From Phragmites australis (Eukaryota > Streptophyta > Magnoliopsida > Poales > Poaceae): a stretch of DNA of 64,000 nucleotides. The first letter of the stretch is position 1. Each line of letters opens with the position of its first letter. The translations under genes and the position numbers were made by a program. Positions 55,762-64,000 of the stretch are shown here, in pieces. Where the stretch lies: positions 14,138,501-14,202,500 of the forward strand of contig NC_084922.1 in assembly GCF_958298935.1 (NCBI RefSeq), written 5' to 3'. The notes under the pieces are model-generated. The model was not told the DNA's origin. It was given only the letters and a program-made list of their open reading frames with translations, and ran no database searches.

Positions 55762-57031
55762 AGCTAGCTGGTATATAATCGTAGGCTCAAAGAATTTGGA
55801 TTAGCAAAGGTTAAGTGGTTTACATGGGCAAGTACAGGCTCTGAACCTGTATCGTGTAGTTGCAAAATCGAACTGAGAGACGACTCGAACAGTTGTAACT
55901 CACATGCATATATAGTACTCGTGTACTACTACTGTTGACAGTTCACCGGTTTTTGCCCCGCCGCCGGTTGACCACCACCAAAAGTTGAGCGCCCACTGCC
56001 GCTTGTAGCATCTGCTACTTTCTAGTGATAAATATTTTTATTTTTTATATTTTATGATTTTTGATGTGTAATTTTAAATAATTTTTTTATTAAAATATAG
56101 TATTTATTATATCTAATAAAAATATAATATTATGAAAATATTTCTAAAGATAATTCTAGGTACGTGATTTTTATAATTTTAAATAAATATTTTAGAAGCT
56201 ATTATCAGTTAAATTTTTAAAATTTAAATAAATCTTAATAAAATGATAAGTATTTATAATTGGAGAAGTAACATCTAAGATAATGTAATCTTACCTAACG
56301 ATTCGCTATGCATCACATTTCTCCATGCGCCGGCCCCGTACATGTCCTCCACGCAACAACTCCCGCCTATTTTTAACCGATCGATGATCATCAACACAAG
56401 TCACATGCATGCTCCTAAAGATTCCAACGAAGACACCACCAACCCCACGCCCCACCCCCATCTCACCGCCTGATCTCCCTCTCATTTCACTGTGTTTCAC
56501 GCACTCCTGCCTGCCTGTCTGCCGACCATGAGGCCTTAGTTGGGAACTGTTACTCGTAGCTGCTCACCCGCCATTTTGGCAGCTATTACGTACATATACC
56601 ACTCGACTGCCCCCATGTGCAATGCGTCTCCTTGAAGATGGATGATTGGTAGTGACACTGAATCTGAGGTGTAAAGAGCTTCCGGAAGGATGGTGTTGTT
56701 GAAAAATAAAAACTTCAAGGTTTAATTTATTCTGTAAATAAATCATGAACTCTCAACCAACATGATCTTCATATCTTATAACCGTATCGACTGTCCTATA
56801 TTACGAAAATAAAATTGCAAAAGAAGGCTACACCTGCGCAAGATATTGGACCAGTTTTTAGCGAACCATTTACGCAGATGACACGCACCCTTAGCACAGC
56901 AAGGCAAGCGAACGCATGCATGGGTGCATGTTCTTTCTAGTCTTTTCCATCTACATGTGCTAATAGGACGGATGACACAACTCTATTCCCTCCACCTCCA
57001 TTTAGCAAGGTAGGATTAAAAAAGATACATA
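55762..57031. other. Stretch without supported genes
   Basis: A frame near 55790-55920 (LAKVKWFTWASTGSEPVSCS followed by CKIELRDDSNSC) faintly recalls FAR1-type SWIM fingers but lacks the final CxH spacing. Nothing else of note. Confidence 0.35.
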
Positions 57032-57716
57032 CACTACTAGAAAAATGATTTGTATAGATGATTTATAAACCCTGTGTGGGATATTTTTCGAACGGCATGT
57101 AACAAAAAGTTTGTACAAATCAGATTTGCACATGTACTAAGTTTTCTAGAGCTAAAAAAACCAAAACATATTTTTCCTACCCACACTAGCCCCTATGTTA
57201 TTATATAGACGTGGTTGCAAGTCACGTAATTTTTCACATGAAATACCATGCATGCGTGTTCTAGGAGTTGAAACCTCTAACCTTATATGAAGCTTTCTTA
57301 CCATCTCACCAGTCATTGATTGCTAATTATTGTATAAAAATATTCTATATAAGAAATAAGTTAGAAACAAGTGGGATACTATTAGTATAGACGATTCCAA
57401 ACTTGGTATATATGGTTGCAAGTTTGGAACCATTTATATTGTTCCATTTGTGTATAGGGTTCCAAACTAGAACCGTCCATACTATTACTGAATATAGTAC
57501 AGACGGTTCTAGTTTAGAACCAACAGTACGAAATGAACTGTACAAATGGTTCTAATTTATAACCGTCTGCACTATAGCGTCTTATTTTATTGAAACTGCT
57601 CGTTGTCATTTTTTCAAACGGTTCTAGTTTGGAGTCGTCTATAGTACCATTTGCATATATGGCTCTATAGATCCATCTATATAGGATCATCCTACTAAAT
57701 AGATTATGTAGTAGTG
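57032..57716. mobile_element. CACTA-type MITE, 685 bp
   Basis: Starts CACTACTAGAAAAATG and ends ATTATGTAGTAGTG. Flanking trinucleotides ATA and ACA differ at one base. The right half is packed with AGACGGTTCTAGTTTAGAAC-type direct and inverted words. No coding capacity. Confidence 0.8.
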
Positions 57717-58158
57717 ACACCTATCTGTATGGTTGGGCTTTTGAGATTTTTTAAATTATAAATGGGATTGGCCCATATATCTAACATGTGTGCTTGTTAT
57801 GGGAGAAATTTAATATTCTCCTTATATATGTGAAATGCTTCCTCCACTTCATTTCCAATTATACTAGCTGGTGTGATAAGATCTACTTCATCGATCGCAG
57901 TCACTGAAATGCAGTTTTTTGATAGAACACCGAAATGCAGTTTTAGTTACTAACTTCAATTGATACGTGTTTACAAAACCTAGTAACATTTTGTGCCTGA
58001 AAACATTCGAGATGTGTATACCTTTGTGGCAGTATTTTCCGGGACAAATTTATGTATACCTTTGCTGTTTTTTCACGGGTTCTGTTTTAATATTCATACA
58101 GATATGGGTAACTAAAATTTAGAAGGTCTAATTGTTCGGATTTCAGCTATAATACTTT
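57717..58158. other. Short gene-free stretch
   Basis: AT-rich, with no repeat or gene signal beyond a small duplication (CACCGAAATGCAGTTTT, CACTGAAATGCAGTTTTTT near 57901-57945). Confidence 0.4.
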
Positions 58159-59164
58159 GGGCCTATTTGTTTTTTATTGTGATTCTAATAATCCAGATTT
58201 TGATTTTCACAATCTAGAATATCGATTGTACAATCTAAAACAAATAACACCAGATTATTATAATTTCCCCCTCTCTCCCCCCTCTCCTACAGACTCGCTC
58301 TCTCCCTCACACCGGAGATGGAGCGGGACAGAGGAAGGGGAGGGCTGCTTTGACTGCGGGCTCTGGCGGTCGGCCACGGCAACGACAACAAAGGAAGGTG
58401 TACGGCGGCATGCCGCGTCCACGGGAGGTGGCGGACGACGCTATGAACGACAGGAATAGAGCGGCGAGCTTCGGTTGCCGGCGGCAAGGAGGAAGTCGAC
58501 GGCGAGCTCGGGTGAGTGAGGAGGTCATCTAGGGGACGCTTCACGTGTTCCCAAGGTCGGGGAACTCATTTTAGGTGCCAGCGGAGGCAAAGGAGCAATG
58601 GAATGGGCCAGCGACGGAGAGGGCGGACATGCAGCAAAGGTGTGTCGTCGGCAGCCATGCACAGCGAAGAGGAGGAGAAAGGAGGTTGGGGAAAAGGGAG
58701 AGAGAGACGGCGTGGACCTCCTAGTGTGAAGGCTTGCCCTGAGAAGGCCGGCAATGGCGGATCCATTCAGCAGCCACGGCGGCGATTTGCAGGAATTGGG
58801 GACAAGAGAGCTCGACGCCTCGATTCCTTTGGTGGGGAGGAGGTGAGGTGGAGGAGCTCGTGGTGGCGGAACTCGCCGGAGAGGAAGAGGGAGGTCGAGT
58901 CTGCTATGGCAGCTCGGTCGAGTAGTAGCAAGAGGGAGAAAGCGAATGGAGAAAAAAAAAGAAGCAAAATATTATATTGTAATGACATGAATGGTAAATA
59001 GGTGTCACAATCCACAATCTAGAAACACATTTTTTTCTAGATTATAGATTATAGCATAATCTAATATTAGATCGTAGATTCTAGACTGTAGAATTGATAT
59101 ATTTGTTTTTAATTCTAATTTTAGAAGCTAAAATACATAATCATAATAAAAAATAAACATGCCT
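58159..59164. mobile_element. Tourist-like element with GC-rich core, 1.0 kb
   Basis: The left end GGGCCTATTTGTTTTTTATT and the inverted right end AGGCATGTTTATTTTTTATT match over about 28 bp. TTT flanks both sides (58156-58158, 59165-59167). The terminal ~100-bp AT-rich arms contain TCTAGATTATAGATT-like words. Between them lies a ~700-bp GC-rich block (58270-58970) with pyrimidine-rich start and GGCGGCAAGGAGG-like composition, recalling a grass leader/first exon. No protein domain was recognised in either strand. Confidence 0.65.
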
Positions 59165-59569
59165 TTTGTGACCACTGAAGGTTGTGTCACTTGCCTGGGG
59201 GTGGTGTCTACATCGATATATGTCGACCAGCCAACGAATCTGTCGACCCTTGCCATGCATATTACATATCATGTTTCAACTCGTGCCTGTGACGGTGGAT
59301 GACCAGCCGGCCGGCACCGCACGCACGCAACAGGCCACCTGTCCGGGTTCGATGCTCAGCATCGGCAACTGGTTGTTTTATCCGGGTTTTATCCCCGTTT
59401 ACTTCCGGGATAGGTCACCTGCTAGGTGGATACACACATATACATGTTTAATGGGACTTTTTTCTCACATACTGCAGGTTTAGGATATCCCAACAACTTC
59501 CTTTAACACGTGTGTATAGGCGTGTAGGGCGTGAGTGAGTGTGATGTAGGTGGATTTTCTCACATGTAT
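59165..59569. other. Unassigned stretch
   Basis: No supported feature; a short plus-strand frame at 59184-59483 lacks recognisable motifs. Confidence 0.35.
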
Positions 59570-59870
59570 TTTTAGTGTGTATTTGGTTGTCCGTATAAGT
59601 TATTTTAACTGCAGCATATATTCTGGATGAGTAAAAGCTGATTGAGTGGATGCAGTGGTTCCGAAAAGAAGAGTGTTTTGTTGTCTGCATGAGCAAATAT
59701 AATGACCCTGCACATGCGGGTGCAATGATCATATAAAGATGTTTGGTTACCTGTATGAGTAAATACAATGAACATGCACCTGAGACTAACGAGTATACCT
59801 GTTACAGCACTGTAGCATACGCAATTCATCCACCGGGTGTTATACCTGGTTTTAATAGATAAAATCAGAT
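59570..59870. mobile_element. Partial relative of the MITE at 53428-54041
   Basis: GTGTATTTGGTTGTCCGTAT at the left resembles that MITE's end, and 59662-59830 aligns with 53524-53690 (AAAAGAAGAGTGTTTTGTTG, AAAGATGTTTGGTTACCTG, GAGACTAACGAG). The right end is not clear. Confidence 0.6.
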
Positions 59871-59939
59871 TTGGTTTATGTGTGCCCAGAATGTTCAACA
59901 CGCATAAGGACATCACAGGTAAAATAACAAAAAAAAAAA

Positions 59940-62434
59940 TTTTATAGAATAAACGTTAACTCTTACAACAATTGACATATATTGTCTTCTATGTAGATAA
60001 CTATAGCGGAATACAAGTATTGATGCCCAACAACACCGCAGACAACCGACCGAGAGACATGTGCCTAGAATGTCACAACCTCATCTTGATAGTCTTCAAC
60101 ATCTTCACTCACTGAGTAGCACCACACATGCCGCATGACATAGAGAAAATAGCAAGTATGAACACATGACACACTCAATAAGTGTATATGAGAATAATGA
60201 TATGCATGCTTATATCAAGGACAAGCTGAAACATAGTATATTTGCGTAAATGCAATTAAAGATAACAGTAATGTAATTGAAAAACATTAAGCAGTTGTTA
60301 AATAAATGTAACCCAAACGACCTAATAACTAACACTCAAGGATACCCACCTTATAAATCATAATCATCTCATACCACCAGTACTACCATATCATAATCAT
60401 AACCATAACAATTTCATACCCACAACTAACTAATCATGTCAGGGTCCAAGTCTCTCATAACTGTGGGCACAACTGTCATAACAGTTTTTACACTCTGCAG
60501 ATGTTGTCCAGCTTTCCCTATAAGATGTGATTTCATCACCCGCAAGCAAGTGACTAAAGTCTTCATTCTATCAATGTTGATCAGACACATATCACACTAC
60601 CTATGGTGTGCAGCCAGGAGATCACTGTAAGGTTGTTACAAAGTTTCTTTCGGTATGTGTATGACCGCTAAGGTTTCACCACCAGAGTTTACGTAATGTC
60701 CTTCCAACCCAGAAGCCCTCTCTTGCGCCAGATGGTTCGGAGGATCGAAAATCCCTTCCCAAATGTCCATTACCACTAACCAAATAGTTCTAACTCAAGA
60801 GCTGTCCCCACATATCCACTACTAGTATTTGGCACACACAAACTAAAATTCACTAAAAAATAAGCCAGACCCCTCATAAAGGCTTATGATTAGTATATTA
60901 CTTCTTAGGTTGTCGCTCCATGAACCGGTTCTTTCATAGGCTACTTGAGCAAAAACTAAACCAACAATATAACCATGATCATCATCACCAACACCTATCT
61001 ACTCAAGACCTAAGGTTCCATATTCCTAAACCATTAACTATCATTGTTTCTTATATTCATTAGTCAAGTATATGATACTTTCCAACATCCTAACAACATA
61101 ACTAAGCCTTTCTACCCATAAAAGATACCTAACCGTAAACCACTTAGGCTTCAAGGAATGATAACGGAATATCTAGTAAACTCTATCATAGGTGACTACC
61201 CATCAAATTGACATTACATGCAATTTTATAAAGCAAAACAATTTAAAACATGGCGGCAATATGATCAAGAAGTACACTTGCCTTTTACCCAATACGGCTC
61301 AGTGTTGTCAAAACCTTGGTCTTGGAATCCCTCGAACAGATCTGAAACGTTGTTCACTAATTACAAATTATATCGACAAATAAAAACAACATTGAATAAA
61401 CACCAAATAAACTCCAAATTACACAAATACTAGAAATAGAATGATAGACTGGGATTTTGGATTGGGTTGAACAAAGAGAACGGAATTGACTGAAATTATT
61501 TCAAAGAAAGATAAAGGGATAAGAACTAGGACTTCACATGAAATGATAGAAAAGATTGACTGAAGTATTAACATGTGCGACGTACAAAATTAATATATTA
61601 TTTTAATATCATAAACTAAGGGCATGTTTGTTTCAGCTTCGGATCGTGGCTTTCAGCTTTTATAATCTGAAGCTGAAACAAACAGACAGCTTTTGGTTAT
61701 AGCTTTTTAAAATCTGCTGGTTGGATTGTGGGAATCTGAGAAGCTGGTTTTTCTCAGCTTTTGAAAGATTGTGAAAGTCCATTTTATTAAACTATCCACC
61801 AAATATTTTTAGAATCTACAGTCTAAAAGCTTTTCACAATCCAGCTTTTTACAACCAGCTTTTCACAATCCAGCTTCTATAAGCTGTTTTTCAGAATCTC
61901 CAGCTGAAACAAATAGGCCCTAATGTCTGTGATACAATGACATGTAGATTTGTCCAGCACCTAAATGCCTATGAAATAAACATAAATTTACTAATCAAAA
62001 TAATATCCTCATGTTGTAGGGATCTAGATGTTATTAAGGGAAAACTACTATAGAGATTTGAGGATTGATTTCTAAAACTAGCATGATTGGATAGATCATG
62101 TTTTTAGAAAAATTTAAGCACAAGAATCACTCAAATCAACGCTAAAACGAAAAAGATATGAGACTTTGAAGTTTTAGTGTTTATTTGCAAAATAGCCATG
62201 GCTAAAATCTAATTTATTAAAGTCTAGGGAATTTTCTATAAAAAATATAAGAACTAAATATAATTATTTAAACTAGCTTAGGACCTATCTTGTAAATCTA
62301 AGGCTGACTGGCCTCGGTTGGCTGACGTGGATGCTGACTGGACATGCTGACTAGGTTTGGCTATACCGAGGTGGCAGACACCTAGGTTGACACGCCGACA
62401 AAAATGTTGATGTGGATGATGACGTGGCATATGA
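59940..62434 (-). mobile_element. Long LTR (TGTAACACCC-end family), copy C, interrupted
   Basis: Collinear with copy A: GCATTAAGCAGTTGTTA, AACTAATCATGTCAGG, CATAACTGTGGGCAC, CTTGGTCTTGG and GATGTGGATGATGACGTGG blocks occur in the same order. It extends further left (to about 59940) than copy A shows, down to a poly-A-like run. It is interrupted by a Tourist MITE (61620-61920) and cut at 62435 by a plus-strand LTR before its own promoter region, which would lie outside the window. Confidence 0.7.
61620..61920. mobile_element. Tourist MITE, 301 bp
   Basis: Inverted ends GGGCATGTTTGTTTCAGCTT and (inverted) GGGCCTATTTGTTTCAGCTG; TAA target duplications at 61617-61619 and 61921-61923. Internal AAGCTTTTCACAATCCAGCT repeats pair with the left half. 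No coding capacity. Confidence 0.93.
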
Positions 62435-64000
62435 TGTAACACCCTGAATTTTAGCATATAAAAATATAGTGAAATTCGCTCCAAATTAAAACTTTTTCTA
62501 ATTATTAAGCTATTATAAAACCAAGAAATTATATATTTGATGTATATATACTTGTATGTATATATTCAAATATATTATTTTGGCTACGTATTCCAAAGAT
62601 CACTAAGTTAATTTCTAAATTAATCGTTACATAAATTGAGTATATGCATTTTGGTTTATTGTTCTTATGGTTCTTTATGTGGCGATTCGAGTGTTGTATG
62701 CTTCTCAGTTCGAATCTATTCTAGTTCTTCTCGGTAATTTCCTAATCCAAATCAATTCGTAAAGATCGATCTTCCAATCCAACTCAAATCTATAATTCAA
62801 TTATTCAATTGAGTTATCCCCATTTAATTTTGTTCGACTCGAATTGAATGTCTCTCAAATTCGAATCTCAATATTTATTCTTATCAGCTCAAATACAAAT
62901 TGAATTCAATTCCTTTGAATTCAAGCCTCTCTCAAATACCGAGGTTTCCAGTTCAAACCTTTCTCCTAATTCAAATACCCTTATTGAATTAATGCCAAAC
63001 TCAGATTCAAATACTCCTATTTGAATTAGTATCAAATCCTATCTCAAATCTATATTCATCTAAATCCGAATCGAATTGCATTCAAATACAATTCGAATCA
63101 TTCGAGTTATAGTCCAATTCAATTTCTCAATTCATTGATTTATCCAAATTCCATTTCCATTCCAAGTCATTCTTCTTAATCATCGCCGATTTTATATTCG
63201 AATGCATTCGTTTGAATCTTTGCAAATACAATTACAATTCATATACATACAAATTGTCACACATTTCAATTACAACACCATGCAATTCAAATACACAAAT
63301 ATCTCTTTCTCTCTCATCTCACTGTTGTCTCTCTCTCATCTCTCCTTCTCTCTCAGCCCATCCCTCTGTCCTCTCTCTGTGATCACCGACCAATCGGCCA
63401 ACACCCATGCCGTGCTCTCATACCGACCTTCTCCCTGATCTCTACCGAGCAAGCCAAAAGCCAATTCCTCTTCTCCTCTCAAGCTTCACCTGCAAGCCTC
63501 CTCTTCCTCACACACATGCATACATATACACAGGCAACCACCACTCTCATATATACACACAAGCAAGCACACAGACATGCATACGCCGAGCTGCCCCACG
63601 CTGCCATCTCGCCCGCGTGTGCGTCATCCTAGTCCAGGCCGCCGTTGATGTGTGCGCCGCATTCGTGCCGTCCCGGCCGCACGCGCTGCCTCCGTGCGCT
63701 ACTACCGGCTCCCCCGGCCAGAACGGCTCGCGCCAAACCACCATGGGCCGCCTTGAGCACAGCCGGCCAGCGCCGCCACCCGCATCACCAGCCATCCTAG
63801 GTGAGCCTCCCCCTCTGCTCCTCCTTCCGCGCGGCCGGGCCAAGCTCCGCCCGACCAAGACCACATCTGGCCGCGCAGCGTCGCCGCACGTGCTGCCGTC
63901 GTGCGTGATGGTCCACCGGCGCTTCACCGCCCCGGCCAATCTCCTCTCTTCCAGGCGCGCCACTCTCTCCAGCTCCCTCCTCCCCTTGCTCGGCCGCCGC
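62435..64000 (+). mobile_element. LTR start of a plus-strand gypsy-like element, copy D (runs off window)
   Basis: Starts TGTAACACCCTGAATTTTAG, like the minus-strand start of copy B, directly after copy C sequence. Then an AT-rich U3 dominated by TTCAATTC/GAATTCAA words (62750-63300), a CTCTCT-rich tract (63300-63390) and a GC-rich part (63560-64000). It therefore appears inserted in copy C in the opposite orientation. Frames in the GC-rich part are not credible genes. Confidence 0.65.

Noticed and set aside
55790..55925. Possible FAR1-type SWIM finger
   Set aside because: The CSC...C spacing looks right at first but the final Cys-x-His is absent (CNSH), and neither flank shows other FAR1 domains.
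63547..63963. 138-codon minus-strand frame at the window end
   Set aside because: It is in the GC-rich part of a plus-strand LTR, low-complexity, and antisense to the element.

Overview
This window is nuclear DNA of a flowering plant, most likely a grass (Poaceae). It is a repeat-dense intergenic block: nested LTR retrotransposons (Ty1/copia, Tat-type Ty3/gypsy, a chromovirus fragment), CACTA, Mutator-like and hAT transposons, a LINE, and several MITEs with clear target-site duplications (TSDs). The only candidate for an ordinary host gene is a GC-rich, single-exon, 166-codon reading frame on the minus strand at 22301-22801. No bacterial features, CRISPR arrays, rRNA genes or convincing tRNA genes are present. 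No new biological system is evident; the interest lies in the structure of the mobile elements.

Layout. 1-2746: minus-strand long LTR of a family with TGTAACACCC ends. 2747-4770: decayed Sirevirus-like copia reverse transcriptase joined to a plus-strand LTR-like stretch. 4771-7214: second minus-strand LTR of the first family. 7215-17311: decayed autonomous-type CACTA element (TNP2-type transposase, second gene with a Ulp1-like protease domain, subterminal repeats, CACTACTACGG terminus), with an unexplained 3 kb middle. 17312-20500: remains of a Mutator-like unit with GRF-type zinc-finger genes in opposite orientations, then a small hairpin-rich repeat. 21221-21500: MITE. 22301-22801: the host gene candidate, with AT-rich repetitive DNA on its promoter side. 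24285-27540: an unassigned DNA element abutting a minus-strand LINE that carries a 798-bp hairpin MITE with a perfect 9-bp TSD.

30381-36941: a Mutator-like element with inverted ends of about 115 bp, interrupted by a young gag-only Tat/gypsy derivative (30935-34355) that keeps an open 476-codon gag. 37123-38003 plus 49387-51530: an older LTR element split by a complete 11.4-kb Tat-type gypsy element (38004-49386; two LTRs, primer-binding site, gag-pol, antisense extra ORF, near-perfect 5-bp TSD). 49770-50704: CACTA-type MITE. 51993-52259: Tourist MITE. 53428-54041: Harbinger-type MITE. 54272-55753: hAT element with perfect 8-bp TSD and a gene-like core. 57032-57716: CACTA-type MITE. 58159-59164: Tourist-like element with a GC-rich core. 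59940-62434: third minus-strand TGTAACACCC LTR, carrying a Tourist MITE and cut at 62435 by a plus-strand LTR that runs off the window.

The elements do not form a cooperating gene set. Nesting gives relative ages: the copia, CACTA, LINE and first gypsy layers are old and full of stop codons; the 11.4-kb Tat element inserted later; the gag-only element and several MITEs look youngest. Many in-frame stops in the old layers sit where Gln or Trp codons are expected, as C-to-T decay of methylated DNA would produce.
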